64,000 nt of DNA from Zygnema cylindricum (lineage: Eukaryota; Streptophyta; Zygnematophyceae; Zygnematales; Zygnemataceae): contig JBBHKE010002549.1 in assembly GCA_037447655.1 (NCBI GenBank), forward strand, positions 1-64,000. Direction: 5' to 3'. Positions 1 through 11,992 of this stretch are shown piece after piece. Each line of letters begins with the position of its first letter. Position 1 is the first letter of the stretch. The translations under genes and the position numbers were made by a program. The notes below the pieces were generated by a model. The model ran no database searches, had not been told where the DNA came from, and saw only the letters and a program-made list of their open reading frames with translations.

Positions 1-203
1 ATCCTTCTCCCTCTCCCCCTCTTCCTTATCCTCTTCCTCTTTTTCCTCCTTCCCTCCCTCCTACTCTTCCTCTTCCTTCTTCTTCTTCCTTCTTCTTTCC
101 CCTCCCTTTCTATTTCTGTTTCTATATCTGCTTCTATTTCTCTTTCTATTCCTTTTTTAACCCTTTTTTTTGTGTTGTTTCCCTCTCTTTTCCTTTTGCT
201 TAG
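1..203 (+). other. UBP26-like gene, pyrimidine-rich intron end
   Basis: This stretch is almost wholly C/T on the plus strand and ends in a polypyrimidine tract and an AG at 202-203, so it reads as the 3' end of an intron of the UBP26-like gene. The TTTCTATTTCTG-type part just before the acceptor is also found in front of the two UBP26 exon relics (about 22525-22635 and 12930-13020 reversed), so the duplication carried intron as well as exon. Confidence 0.7.
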
Positions 204-772
204 AATGATTATTTCACTATTGTGAGCAAATTTGACTGGCAAGGACTTTGTGAAGAGTGGGGACAAAAAAATCAGAGCAAATATCTTGTGGTTCATCTGC
301 TATCATTTCCTTCAAATTGTAGCAGTTGCTTTAAAAACAGAGAAGAAGATAAGAATAAAAAAGATGGTGATTTCATCATCGACATTGATCCGCAGTCGAC
401 CAATATTAGTGGAGATGCCATTAGGGCAGATATAGACACTCCTACCAAAGTCCCTCGGTTAATAACACATCCGGAGGTATGTGAAAGTTTGCGATCCTTC
501 TTTATAATTTGTTTGCAAATTGGATTATGTTGTCCATAATATTATGTGATTCAATTTGATTTTTATATGGGTGATAGTTAAACCTTTCGAGAACGTTTCA
601 TCCTCAATTTATTTGTCGCCATTTCAATGTTTTAACTTGATAATTTTTTGTCTTGCTCCCGGTTATGTTATTCAAAATTACTGTACCATTTCTTAAAGTA
701 ATTGCTTTTCTCAAAGTAACTGCAATCACTTTTGGAAGCAGGTTTGCGTATTAGCCCTATACATACACACAC

Positions 773-867
<95 letters not shown>

Positions 868-2499
868 TGCGTGCGTGAGTGTGTTACATTGGCGTTTGGA
901 AAATCTTGGCATTAGTTTGGTTAACATAGTTTGAATAGAGATTTGCCTTGAAAAAAGGGTTGACATGAATCCTTTCTCTCTCCATTAAATAGATTGATGT
1001 ACGGAGATGGATTTTAAAAGATTAGTTCACTGAGATTCTTTCAATTCAATGGGTTTAATGACCTGGATTTGATGAGCAGGATTTAGTTACACAGGTGTAA
1101 TGAAAAGGGTTTATTAAGATGGTTGTAATGTGTGTAGTGAAATGGATTCTACCAGGTGATTGGGATTTATTTAAAGAAAAGGGTTCAATAAAGGTTTATT
1201 GTTCAATGAGATGTTTAGCAGGAGCTTTTCTATGATTGGTTGAACTTAATCTGTTTAACAAAACTGTTTAACAAAAAGGGTTCAATAAGATTGGTTTAGT
1301 TCAGATGCGTTTTAACGAAATGAATTTTTCAAGTCCTATTAGTTAAGATGTGTCGTAATAGAAAGAAAGTAGTTAGATGAAAGTCAACTAGATGTGTTTA
1401 ACAAAACGAAATCACTAGCTTGGCTAAAAGAAACAAGTTTAATGAGAAGAGTTTAAAAAAAACGGTTTTTATGCAGGTTTGCAGTCGTTGTAAGAGGAAA
1501 CGAGAGTGTGACGAACTTGCAAATCGTTTAGATTATACTGATGGGGAGATAGTAGTAGAGTTAGCGAAAGGGAAGGAACCTCCCCAGTCTGTAGTAGCAG
1601 CTTCTGGAGTAGCTCAAGAAGGAGAGAGGAGATCAAGAAGATTGAGGAAACCTTCCCCTATGACTGGAGGGAGAGCCGTATTGAAGGTTGCAGGCGAGAC
1701 AACTGTATATACTTTGAAAATGCAAATTTGGGAAGCGTTAAACGTGAGTTATTTTAAATGGAAATGGATATTTTGGCGTTTTGGGTATGAATGGAAGTTC
1801 CGGAACTTTTGGTGTTTTGGTGTTTTGTGAGGCTTTAATTTTGCATCATTTTAAATGTGAATGGACGTTTTGAATTTTTTTGTGTTTTTTGGAAAGCGTT
1901 AAATGTTAGTTAATTGTAAATATTTGGAAGTTCTGGGTTTTTTGCTGTTTTGGTGTTTTGTGAGGTGTGAAATGCAAGTTTTATGAAGTAAATGGAGTTT
2001 CCAGAACCTCTGGTGTTTTATCAAATAAATAACTATTACTAGGGGCAACCTCGGAACTTGAGTGAGATTACATATGTGGGATTTGTTTTAAGTCATCTAA
2101 CTGAAACTGTTAGTAAATTAAATTAGTCATTAATGAGTGTGTAAAAATACAAAATCTAGTCGGGAACATTTGTTCAAAACCTAAAATCCCGTGAAATCAA
2201 TGTCGAATTTGAGCCTTATATCAGATCTAAATTTGAAACTAATTTGGACTCAATATTTGACCAAATTTAGAATCAAAACCTTGACCAAATATAGGGTCAA
2301 ATTTTGAGGAAACAAAATAAAATTGGATGTGTTACAGGTAACACGAGAGAATCAACGGCTTGGATGTGGAGAGTTGGAGCTTGGAGACGATAATGTTCGT
2401 TTGGCCGAGCTAAACATTCTCCCAGGATCTCGTTTGTGGGTGGTGGATACGGAAGAGTATGAGCATAGAGACATTGCCGGTGGGTCCTTTTTTTCTTTT

Positions 2500-2530
<31 letters not shown>

Positions 2531-3742
2531 GAAATGAGTCCTTATTATTTTCTCGATGCAGAAGTTTTAATGCTTCTGCTTTAATATGGTGGACGCTAAC
2601 TGTTTAAATATGAATCTATGTTGCCTCAAAGCCTAAATAGAAATTATACGGAATATATTTGTCTGAGTATTCTGGAATCGAGAAGTCTGTTTGTGCTCTT
2701 TTGTGCTACAATCTGGTAGATAATTAAACTTTTCATCGTTATTAAAGTACAGAGTTATTAATACATAAATACTAACATATGTAACACAAAAAATCTATCT
2801 TTTGGTTTCTGCGGCTACTCTTCTCAATGTGATAGTACGGAAGAATACTATTATATATATAAGGTATAGTGTATAATGTAGATGATGTGTGTGTTTGTGT
2901 GTGTGTATGTGCGGAAAACTGGTGTACATCATGCCAAGTTATATTAAGGTTTCAGCAGGTTCAAACAAAACTCCATCTGAACCTGTAAAATTAAAATTGT
3001 CCACATTAATTGATAATGAAGGGTGTACTATACAAATATGCATCCTTGTTGGATAAAAATTGTGAGGCAATAGAGCAGTAGTATTTACCACTTGAGAACT
3101 ATTATTATTTTGTCTTTCCATGCTTTGGCTTTTTTTGGACAAAAAGAAAAATTTGATGATGACGGGGATTGGGTGGGACTCTGAACAGATGATCTTTCAA
3201 CTTTTGAACAATTAAATACCGATACTGAGGAAGGTTTTAAAGGAACCGGCCTTGTTGGTGGAGGTTTAGCCTCTACCTCTAAAGCTAAAGCAATACATCA
3301 CGATGGAGGAGATGGTTATGATGAAGAGGCAAATCCTCAGAGAGAAGAGACAAATCCGTGGAGAGAACATCCAGAAGGAGTTGAAGGACACGAAGAAGAG
3401 AGAGAAGGAGAGTGGAAGGAGAATAAGGAAATGAAGGAGAAGAAGGAGATGGAGGAGATGAAGAGAGATGACGGAGAGGGAAACAGAGTCGAGGGAGAAG
3501 ATGACTGCGGAGATGATGGAGGAGGAGATGTCCATAATGAAAGAGATTGTCATGTGACAACACAGATGGAAATGTGTGGTGAATCCATTGATGTTTCTAC
3601 ACAAGTGCAACAGTTCCATGCAACTGAATCAGTTTCTACAACTGAACAACAGAATCAACAAATTCAAAGTCTTGCTTTGGAGCTTCAACTTGATAAAGAC
3701 GAGGATGAGGATGATCATGAAGGTAGGGAAGGGGGGCTGTGA
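204..3742 (+). CDS. UBP26: Ubiquitin-specific protease 26/USP48-like, C-terminal part (5' end outside window)
   Basis: The 3' end of a gene for a nuclear deubiquitinase; in Arabidopsis UBP26 removes ubiquitin from histone H2B and supports heterochromatic silencing. Reconstructed exons are 204-476, 1477-1743, 2338-2479 and 3189-3742, all with GT-AG borders and matching phases (0, 0, 1), giving 411 residues. Seen: FDWQGLCEEWG (DUSP-type end), a CSRCKRKRECDEL cysteine pair, then a C-terminal ubiquitin-like domain split between exons 2 and 3 (TTVYTLKMQIWEALN; ILPGSRLWVVDTEEYEHRDIAD), then the conserved EEGFKGTGL. As I recall the family, the protein ends soon after that motif; here about 160 acidic, Glu-rich residues follow. 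The USP catalytic domain lies upstream of the window. Assignment is from recalled family conservation, not a search. Confidence 0.85.
477..1476 (+). other. UBP26-like intron with GT microsatellite
   Basis: This intron holds no coding signal. Its main feature is a (TG)n tract followed by (TGCG)n. From about 1010 to 1390 there are loose repeats of phrases such as GGGTTTAATGA and GGTTCAATAAG, which look like a decayed short tandem array. Confidence 0.6.
765..880. repeat. (TG)n/(TGCG)n microsatellite
   Basis: A short (AC)n/(AT)n lead-in is followed by an uninterrupted TG run of roughly 60 bases and then TGCG units. It sits inside an intron of the UBP26-like gene. Confidence 0.95.
1744..2337 (+). 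other. UBP26-like intron
   Basis: AT-rich intron. Phrases such as GTTTTGGTGTTTTGTGAGG occur twice (about 1815 and 1948), and several ACCAAATTTAG-like phrases occur near 2250-2310. No coding signal is seen. Confidence 0.6.
2480..3188 (+). other. UBP26-like intron with long T tract
   Basis: The donor is GTGGGT at 2480 and the acceptor AG at 3187-3188. A nearly pure T run lies at about 2487-2530. A short GTGTGTTTGTG tract lies near 2890. No coding signal is seen. Confidence 0.6.
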
Positions 3743-4719
3743 TAGTGGGTTTCATAGAAGGGGAATGAGAGGAAAAAATGGATACTGTGAATATACTTCA
3801 TTCATTGCTTTCGTAAATCTCTAAGCAGAGCTATGGCTTAGTTCCTCGTTTTACTTTGATTCTCGCAAATTTGCAACTTTTCTCCATTTGCTTTCCTATT
3901 TTGTGTATATTTTCGATATTTTCCATATTGAGCATTCTTTCCATTCGAAAGAACTTGTTTTTGGTTTCAATTTTGCTCATCTTGTTGTAGGTATATTTGT
4001 GGACCAATCGCAGACTTTGAATTACCCGATTGTTACTTTTAATCAATAGTTAAACGGCTCTTGTGACTCTTATGAGAAATTTAGCAGTTGTTTCGGGCAA
4101 ATAAAAGGGCAAGTTTACCTTTTCAGATCCCTATTCCTTTTCGGTTTTTTTTTTGTTTGAAGTAAAATTAGGAATTTGTGTAAGACTATTCAAATATTTG
4201 ATCTTGTTGATTGAGTTTGTTGACAAAGAAGCTTTTTAGTGTTGCTTATGTGGCTCGAGCAATAAGTGTGGTTTATTACTTTCAAATCCTTTTCCAATAT
4301 ATTCTTTGCAATAGGCAATTATTTGAACATTATGTATGTTCAATGTCTTGCGCATTGTGACAAAGCCCGTTTTATTTTGGTTTTCCGCTCCACATTTCGT
4401 GGCTAATAATACGCACACAAATACTGTGGCTTTTTGAAGATGCTTAATGTTTTGGTTTTTTTCATTTTGGTCTTTTTTCGTTTGATCTTTGTTAAAGTTG
4501 TTAAGTCACACTTTTACACATGGGTCGGACCGCCTCCACAGAGGTGGAGATGCTATTTTGATTTTATAAATTTCGTGCGTAATCTCATGCATGTTATTTG
4601 CGTGTTTTTTGTGCATTTTTCCACGCATTAAGTTGGATGTTTGTCATGGCCATGAACCCATTAACCTAAGCATCAGCTGGATTTATTTGATTGATTGCAC
4701 ATGTGACCTACTAAAACCC

Positions 4720-4923
4720 TAACTTTATAATTAGAGTTAGTAGCACTAATTCCGTCGTGACTTTATTTTGGCTGGAAATCATAGAATAGTGTTAGCAACA
4801 CTATCTGAGGGAAAGGAGAACAGCCTTCTGCCTTCTGCCTCCTCACACAAAATAAGTATTTTGTATTCTAATTTCTCATCAACACTAATGAATCCTTAAC
4901 GCTAATAATGATGGACAATGTAG
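4720..4923. mobile_element. Decayed MITE, TACACTGCCCAT family
   Basis: The right part reads TCAACACTAATGAATCCTTA, then GCTAATAATGATGGACAATG and TAGTG, matching the right end of the family copies at 25359-25554 and 27330-28415. The left end has GTTAGTAGCACTAATTCCGT. The internal CTGAGGGAAAGGAGAACAG phrase corresponds to the family's AGGAAGTGGACTACAATCTG. Ends are eroded, so the borders are approximate. Confidence 0.55.
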
Positions 4924-5089
4924 TGCTGAGTTCTTGAAGCCATGGTGTAAACGTACACTGATGTAACTTATGAGACCAAACACTTATTTGGAACGCTCTT
5001 CTCAGCATTTGTGCCAGACATAGGTAAAGCTTAGGTGACAACCACAATAAAGGATTGCGATTCGAATCGTAAAGCTCAAATGCTAGTGT

Positions 5090-5720
5090 AACGCGCGTTG
5101 GTAAACCATCCGAGTATGGAAAAGGCAAAACGAAAAAGAAAAATCAAGGTTTTGGTCAACTGCAATAAAGTGGTTGCAGGTCTAATCAAAGATGAAAACT
5201 TTCCCTTTGGTTCAAACCATAAAGGGATAAATACGTTTTGTTGTATCTTAACTGTATAACTCACAAGAAGGCTTTACTGCATGATTAGCGATCGGTAAAC
5301 CATATGGGTACCAAGCAAGCAAGAAAAATAAATATTTTTCACAACCAGAAATATTCTTAAAAAAAATGGACCAAGTCATGTAAGGCAAAATCAGGAAATT
5401 AGGTGAATTCCAAAACTGTGAGCACCAACGAAAACTACGAATTCTATCAATGTAAAGTTGAAACCAACATAAGCGACGGTAACCAAAAATTGCATTAAAA
5501 GTCCTACAGGTCTTCTCACTATAAAAATTAGTGACTCCATTTCGGACGCACAAAAATATTGTTTTATGAAACCAGATTGAATTAAAAAGCGCGATGGTAA
5601 ACCATCTGAGTCCAGGGGTACAAGTGGGGTGGCATGGCCAGAACTGAAAAACTACAAGCAGGGCAAAATAAAGCTAAGAAAAGCAACGTGAACACATAAA
5701 ATTGGCGCGTAAAACAAAAG
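5090..5720 (-). repeat. Dispersed repeat, three decayed copies, possibly non-LTR retroelement 3' ends
   Basis: Copies of GGTAAACCATCYGAGT occur near 5098, 5293 (diverged) and 5600. The last is followed by GGGGTGGCATGGCC and a purine-rich tail closely matching 26095-26240. On the minus strand one copy can be read as WTQMVYHRAF followed by a stop, and the copy at 26095 as WTQMVYHCTFY followed by a stop. That would suit the 3' end of a LINE-type ORF, but I see no reverse-transcriptase motif here, so the class is a guess. Confidence 0.45.
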
Positions 5721-7359
5721 CACTCAAACCTATGAGGAACCTATGAACAAAAGGTGCGGAATTCAGTGCGAGCTTGGCAATATTTCTCATGCCGTGCTGG
5801 AAATACAGTGCACACTATTCGTACAGACCGCACGAAATGTATATATGGGAACGCTTAGCATTCCGAACTCCGCACTGAATTTCCGCACATTTCGTTCACA
5901 GGTGGTGCAGCTTGCCTCCATACATGCAGATTAGGTCACACAAATAGCAGTTGAATTGTTGACCTAATTTTGTCTGGGAGTGTCCAAGGTACATGTCTAG
6001 TCCCTGCCATGATATTTTCCTACATGTTTGATGAATGTTGCGTATTCTAAAGTTTAATGGAAGATATGTGTCACGAATGGTGTTTGATTCTGTTGCCCTA
6101 ATTTGTGACAGGACTCTTAAGATGTATGTCAAATACATGCCATGTTGTCACCATAGAATTGTAGCGTTTATTTAATAACAGATGTTTTCTGTTCCTGTCA
6201 ACTTCCTGTAGAGCACATATCATGTATGTTGGTAGTTAACTGTGATACTCTTGCTTGAGTTTATGGGATTCCTGTCTTTATAGACATTGCTGGTGTTCCG
6301 GTGTTGCTTGTTTGCTTTCTGCAGTTACTTCTGATGTTTATTCTGGACCATGAAAATTTGTACTGGTTCTTTGTCCAATTTTGTCTTGGAAACCTTTCCA
6401 GCGTGGCTAGCTTCAGGTTCAGTCCAGATTCTTATTTTGAATTGCAGTTAGGTCAAATTTGAGCCGTGGACTTTTGGCTTGCTACATGTGTTGAAAGGCT
6501 TCATGTGAGCTCCTTGTGTGTGTACGAATATTACTGCAATTGTTCTATATTCTGAATGTTTGAAGCTGCATGGATATTAGAGCAATTTTTCTGTACTCTG
6601 AAATCAAGAAGTGTTGCAACAATTTTTTATGCTGATTTTAAAAGGTTCTATTGATATTGTGCAACTGAATCTACTTTATCTTTAGGGTTTGGATATTGTA
6701 GCAATTGTGTTTTCTGAATATTTAGGGTTTGTATGGATATTCTGCAATTGTGTCTTTTGAATTTAAGGGTAAGCTGTCTCTGTAATTATTCTGGAGAACC
6801 CGCAAACTGAATCTGACTCCTGAAATGCCATCAAGAATGGGATACTGCTATCGGTATGTGTATGTGTTCGTATAAATACATACATGGTGCTATTTGTATA
6901 CATGCACACATGTTGCTATGTGATGTGCTGTGTTATGTGTTTTGCGCTCATTTTTTTTTCTTTCTCATCTGATTCTTTTGCAAAATTTTAAACGACCTCA
7001 TGTTGATTTACGCTTTCTTTTTGCTTCTTGACACCTTTAGGTGTTCAAACCAAATGTTAAGTTCAGTTCATGTATCAAGTAACGTTAATTGGCAATGTTC
7101 TTCCAATCAGTTTGATGCATCGTCAATTTTTTTGTTCAATATGCGCTCCATTTTTGCTTCTTGATTATCTTTGGTGTTTATTCATGGGCCCTTAATTTTA
7201 TGAATTCCGATGGCCTGCGATTGCAGGTTTTTTAACTGGAGAGACTCCTTTCGCCGTTTTGCATCAGTTGTTTGGGTGTAAACTCATACGGATTTTTTCC
7301 TTTGTACGTGCTTAACAAGTTGTTGCTTCTATTCTTTTTAAGTTTATTCATTTGATACC

Positions 7360-8670
7360 ATGGAAGAAAACATGGAAGTGCCTACACCAAAGATAATTCC
7401 AGTTGGCCCAGACCACCAAGCCTTCCTCCCTCTGTTGAGGCCCCTGGAACCTATAATTGTGACACAGAGAAGAAGTTCCAGTTCCGTAATCAGTGAGAAA
7501 AATGATGGAGAGACAGAAGATTATGAGTGGTTGGGAACTCAAATATGGCCTCCTTTTGAAAACTCAAATGAAAACATCGCAAATGTGAATGAATCAGAGA
7601 GACCATCATCTCAACGTCCAGGACAAGGTCGAGATGCTTCTTGTGCTTGTTTACGACCAGGCTCAACTGAGTGTGTCAGGTTACATGTGAAAGAAGCAGA
7701 TGATCGACTTAAAAAGGAGTTAGGCTTAGCTTATTATCAGTGGGCTTTTCCGGAGATGGGAGAAAAATATGCCGACAGTTGGACGGAATCCGAGGAAAAT
7801 AACTTTGTATCGACAGTCCAGTGGTATTCTAGGGGACGTAATACTAGTTTTTGGGATCTCCTGAATAAGACTCTTCCAGAACGTCAACGACGAGAAAGAG
7901 TTTGTTATTATTTTAACGTATTTGTTTTACGTAGACGAGCAGCTCAAAATCGTCTTTATCCGGAAGTGGAGGTTGACTCGGATGACGATGAAACTGAACT
8001 TTTTGATCTTGAAAGTGAAGGCAGTGAGGAAATATTTGATGACGACGACGGAGTATTAAGCAATGGTGAATTGGATGATGGAGAAGGTTCGCTTTTCATG
8101 GAAGTAGATTTCAGGGTCGGTAATGAAGGCCGATTTGGTGATTTGACTCATTCTATTGTCCATAGCATAAACCCTAATTCGTCAGTTTTACATCAAAGCC
8201 CTGATATTGAATATGAAACAACAAACTGTCGTTCTGATAAACACTCCAACAGCCAATTTCTTGACGATGAAAACAAAAAGCTTTGCCGGTCGAAGAAGGA
8301 AGAAGAGACAGATATGGAGGACAGTGAGGAAGAGCAACATGCCAATAATGAGTGTTGGGAAAAGCAAACATGGGAACCAGGGCTTCACTTTAGAGAAGTC
8401 CATACAACTGAAAGCACTGTAGTAGAAAGGCGTGATTGTAGGAATGATCTGGAAAACGGAAACTTAGTTGATAATAACAGTTTACTGGATTTGCCGTTAG
8501 AAGGGATGGGCCAAATTGATCATTGTGATTTAGGAAGCTGGGTCGGGACGATGAATATGTCTTCAAGGAAGGGAGACGATCATTTCATTTCTACCAACGG
8601 TGTGATAAAGGAGCTTTTTGGTGATAGTAACGGACACGGATGGGAAGAAGACAACGACCATGTGTTATAG
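7360..8670 (+). CDS. ELM2/SANT-domain chromatin protein (plant SANT1-4 type)
   Basis: An intact single-exon ORF of 436 residues; the ATG has a strong context (ACCATGG). Seen: ELM2-like start IPVGPDHQAFLPL (residues 13-25), WLGTQIWP (57-64), a CACLRPGSTECVRLHV block (95-110), GLAYYQWAFPEMGE (122-135), then a SANT/Myb-like domain (about 138-195) with W141, W155 and W165 and the basic YYFNVFVLRRRAAQNR. An acidic Asp/Glu tract follows (about 203-250). This order is typical of the plant ELM2/SANT proteins which, as I recall, work with HDA6 and a domesticated Harbinger transposase in histone deacetylation. Two broken copies lie downstream (10726-11992 minus; 23560-25000 plus), so this looks like the source gene. 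The C-terminal half is less conserved and of unknown role. Confidence 0.85.
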   Translation: MEENMEVPTPKIIPVGPDHQAFLPLLRPLEPIIVTQRRSSSSVISEKNDGETEDYEWLGTQIWPPFENSNENIANVNESERPSSQRPGQGRDASCACLRPGSTECVRLHVKEADDRLKKELGLAYYQWAFPEMGEKYADSWTESEENNFVSTVQWYSRGRNTSFWDLLNKTLPERQRRERVCYYFNVFVLRRRAAQNRLYPEVEVDSDDDETELFDLESEGSEEIFDDDDGVLSNGELDDGEGSLFMEVDFRVGNEGRFGDLTHSIVHSINPNSSVLHQSPDIEYETTNCRSDKHSNSQFLDDENKKLCRSKKEEETDMEDSEEEQHANNECWEKQTWEPGLHFREVHTTESTVVERRDCRNDLENGNLVDNNSLLDLPLEGMGQIDHCDLGSWVGTMNMSSRKGDDHFISTNGVIKELFGDSNGHGWEEDNDHVL

Positions 8671-10560
8671 TTGAAAGTTTCTTGTAGTTGAAAGTGGGCA
8701 ATTGATGCTTGTATGTGTGAGGTTGTGTCTTGTTTCATCCCATTGTTTATACGCAAGTTGTGAATTAGAGTGGTAATTTTTGATGGTCATTTTATTGTAA
8801 AGTTCTATTTTTAGAAGTGTGGAGAAAGATTGCAGAATAATGGTAGTTGGAGTTTGGAAGGTTCAAAAAGTTTAGTAAAATATTGAGGTTATATTGCAAA
8901 AGAAATGTAGGTTAAATTGTGTATTTCAATTTCCTATGAAGATAAGGAAATTGTGTTCGTTATATCTTATAATTTGTTGGCTCCTTGTCCTTTGTACTTT
9001 TATACTTTCTTGAGAATCGGGTTCTTGCTTTGTATTTTTTTGGTGTTCCTTTGATCCTCCATCCTACTCCCCAAATGAAATGTCGCGGATGCTTTATTGG
9101 TGGGTTTCTGTAGTAGGTCCAGCTTACAAAGTGGATGGCTATTAGTGTTAATACACTGATTCAGCCCTTGGGTATTTTTTCACTCAACAAAATAAGGTTT
9201 TTGATATTAATTCTTAATGCACATCCATTTTGCGGTTAGCAGCGTTTCAAGTCATTTATACCTGAAACACACCTATCAACAATAAATCAGTCCTCTCACT
9301 AAAGATTTATTTGCACTAATAGTGATTCATGGTTTAGTTTCAATAGTCTATAGTTCATGCAGTATAGTAGAAGAAATTTCAAGTCTGTCAAGCCAGTTGA
9401 CAGCAAAACCCTAGTTAAAGTTGTATGTTAATTTGATAATACGTATGAATATCATAAGATTCACAGATCCACAAAAAAAAAAAAATTCTGGTCAAATTGT
9501 TTTCCACCATGAAATATCCACGAGTATTTAATGTCTTTTACGAACAAGAAAAGCGAGTTTGCTCACATTGACTTAACCACTGTATATTCAGTATGGATGA
9601 TCTTTAATCATTCGGGGTGGAATGCAGATACACCGATCAAATACTCGTGACGATCAAGGGCAACTGCTGCATTTAGTTTCAATAGTTTCGAATATGATGG
9701 CAGATGACAATGAACCAGCGTCATTGACCAGGAAGAAAGAACAATGAAAGAAAATTCTGACAATTCCTGGGCTTGAAGTTGGTCAACAAATGGAAAAACG
9801 ACAGGAAACGATCTCCCTTCATTAGTTAGGTGATCTAAACTGCTTCAAGATCTTTTGCTGGTTTCGAGCACTTGTCTCTGTTTATCTCCCGGTTATTCCC
9901 ACAGACTAGAAGAAAATTCAATGCATATTTCATCAAGACTCAAACAGACGCAACTTTTTGGTGTTCCATTATGACTTGACACCTTAGTGCGACCCATTTT
10001 TGGGTCTGAAGTTAATTAGAAGTGAAGATGTCAATGACAAGAGACAGGTCATCAAAGTTATGATACCGAGATAGTCCATTCGTCAGAAAGTTGCTCCCAG
10101 TGTCCAGCTTCAGACGTTACAATTATTCCCTCACGAGCGTTTTCTTTCAAGCCTTCACTTTTGCTTTCTCCCTTCGAAAGGATAATGGAAAGTTCCTTCA
10201 TTTAATGTCCTTGCAAATCTTGGGAATCATACATAATAGGCAATATAACAGTGAAACGTTCAAAGGTTAAACAGTTGAAAGTAAAGAATAAAACAGAAAC
10301 AAAAAACGTGGGTTAAAGGTTTCCTCTGATGGGTGATGCTTTCGACCCGCAAATAAATATCATCCGAGTACCTTACATTTTACTCGAGGAGGACGGTAGG
10401 GACTGGCACCATGCAAAAAAACGGAGAAAGAAAATCAACCCTAAAAAGGGCATGAACCCGACAAGCATTTAGCATACACAATTTCTGTACCTTAAAGGAA
10501 ACTGAAGGAATACACAATTTTGACCTGCATTTTTTTTGTACTATAACAAGCACACACTTT
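8671..10560. other. Intergenic, 3' flank of ELM2/SANT gene
   Basis: The first roughly 450 bases are the 3' flank of the SANT gene and have recognisable counterparts after both relic copies (for example GTTGAAAGTGGGCAATTG at 8689, reversed at about 10700; a CATCCTCCATCCTT-like phrase at about 9055 and 25272). A decayed MITE-like segment lies at about 9130-9345. The remainder, 9350-10560, shows no gene that I can support. Confidence 0.55.
9125..9345. mobile_element. Strongly decayed MITE, TACACTGCCCAT family
   Basis: It has GGCTATTAGTGTTAATACAC at the left and CACTAATAGTGATTCATGG at the right, matching the family's subterminal ATTAGTGTTAATA signature in inverted orientation. It sits at about the same distance past the SANT gene as the better copy at 25359 sits past the SANT relic, so it may predate the duplication. 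Confidence 0.4.
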
Positions 10561-10725
10561 ACTTTTAGAGTTCAGAACTACCTCCCTTCTGCAATCTTCC
10601 TCCATAAGAAAGGCACGAATACAAATTCTAAAAGATAGGGAAGCTATACTAAGCTAATCGTCAAGATTTATCGATTCTAATTCACAACAACCTCAGACAT
10701 ACGAGCACCAATTGCCCACTTTCAA

Positions 10726-11992
10726 CTATAACACATGGTCATTGTCTTCTTCCCATCTGTGTCCGAAACTATCACCGTAAAGCTCCTTTATAACACCGTT
10801 GGTAGACATAAAAAAAAATCGTCTCCCCTCCTTGAATACATATTCATCGTCCCGGCCCAACTTCCTAAATCGCAATGATCGATTTGGCACATCCCACCTC
10901 ACGGCGAATCCAGTAAGCTGTTCCTATCGACCAAGTTTGTGAACCAGACCACTTTCACAATCACGTTTCTCTACTGTATTGCTTTTGAGCCACATGTACT
11001 TTTCAGAAGTGAAGCCCTGGTTCCCATATTTTCCCAGCACACACTGTTAGCACGCTGCTTCTTCCACACTGACTTGTATACAGGTTTCTTCTTCCTTCCT
11101 CAATGTATGGTACACCTCTCTGTTTTCATTGTCAAGAAATTGGCTGTCAGAGTATTAATCAAAACTGCGGTTTATTTTCCCGCTTTCATTAACGGTGATT
11201 TGTTGTATGACAAATTAGGTTGTACTATTCTGCGGTCAATTGAATGACTCAAATCGCCAAATCCACTCTCATTACGGACTCTGACTCTGTCGACATCAAT
11301 AAAAAGCGAACCTTCTCCATGGTCCAACTCACCACTGCTTAACACTCCATCGTCGTAGTCAAATATTTCCTCCTCCCTTCACATTCAACATCGAAAAGAT
11401 CCGTTCCACCATCATCCAAGTCAACCTCCACCTCCAGATAAAGATGAAATTGAGCCGATCTTCAACGTAAAACAAAATCACTAAATAAGAAAAAAATCTT
11501 GTCGTTGACGTATGACATTTCGAAAGAAGATTCTTACTCATGAGATCCCAAAAAGTAGTATTCCATCCCCCGGAACATCACAACACTGTTGATATGAAGC
11601 TATCTTCCACGACTTGTCCAACAGTCAACATATATTCTCCCATTTCTGGAAAATCCCACTGATAATAAGATGTCCCTAACTCTGCTTTAAGTCGATCATC
11701 TGCTTCTTTCAGATGTGATCTGACCCAATCAGTTGAATCAGGTCTAAGACGAAGTACAATAACCATCTGACCCTCAAATTCATTTACACTTGCAACATTT
11801 CCAAAAGTTGTGACCACACCTGTGTTCCCCAACCACTCAACATTTTATGTCTCTCCATCAGTTTTCCAAAGATGGTTGAACTGGAATTGCATTCTGTGTC
11901 AAAATTGATTATAAGTTCAGGGGGCTCAACAGTGGGAGAAAGGCCTGGTGGTTGGGCGCAACTGAGATTCACTTTGGTGTAAGCTTTTCCAT
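10726..11992 (-). pseudogene. ELM2/SANT relic, copy in inverted unit 1
   Basis: On the minus strand this follows the gene at 7360-8670 from its start codon (ATG at 11992-11990, with an in-frame TGA eight codons on) to its stop TAG at 10726. Recognisable blocks include GWGTQVW, LRLRPDSTDWVRSHLKEADD, AELGTSYYQWDFPEMGE, a Val-Glu-Asp stretch for the SANT start, and a nearly intact 3' end. Frame changes occur between the WLGTQ block and the LRP block and again further on, so no full protein can be made. The 3' flank also matches the source gene down to about 10600. Confidence 0.85.

Larger units (their letters stand above)
3743..7359. other. Intergenic region between UBP26 and ELM2/SANT genes
   Basis: About 3.6 kb without a convincing gene. 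It holds a decayed MITE (about 4720-4923), three dispersed-repeat copies with a GGTAAACCATC core (about 5098, 5293 and 5600), and a promoter or 5' leader near the ELM2/SANT start. The stretch from about 6700 to 7360 is clearly related to sequence in front of both SANT relics; GTAAGCTGTCTCTGTAATTA near 6770 has counterparts near 23018 and in reverse near 12550. A leader-intron acceptor is plausible at about 7227 (GATTGCAG), because the same phrase is kept in the copies. Confidence 0.6.

Noticed and set aside
757-966. Thr-His repeat frame
   Set aside because: Translation of the TG microsatellite in an intron.
5045-5075. GCGATTCGAATCGTAAAGCT, T-arm-like sequence
   Set aside because: The phrase is a short palindrome; no D arm or anticodon arm can be formed upstream.
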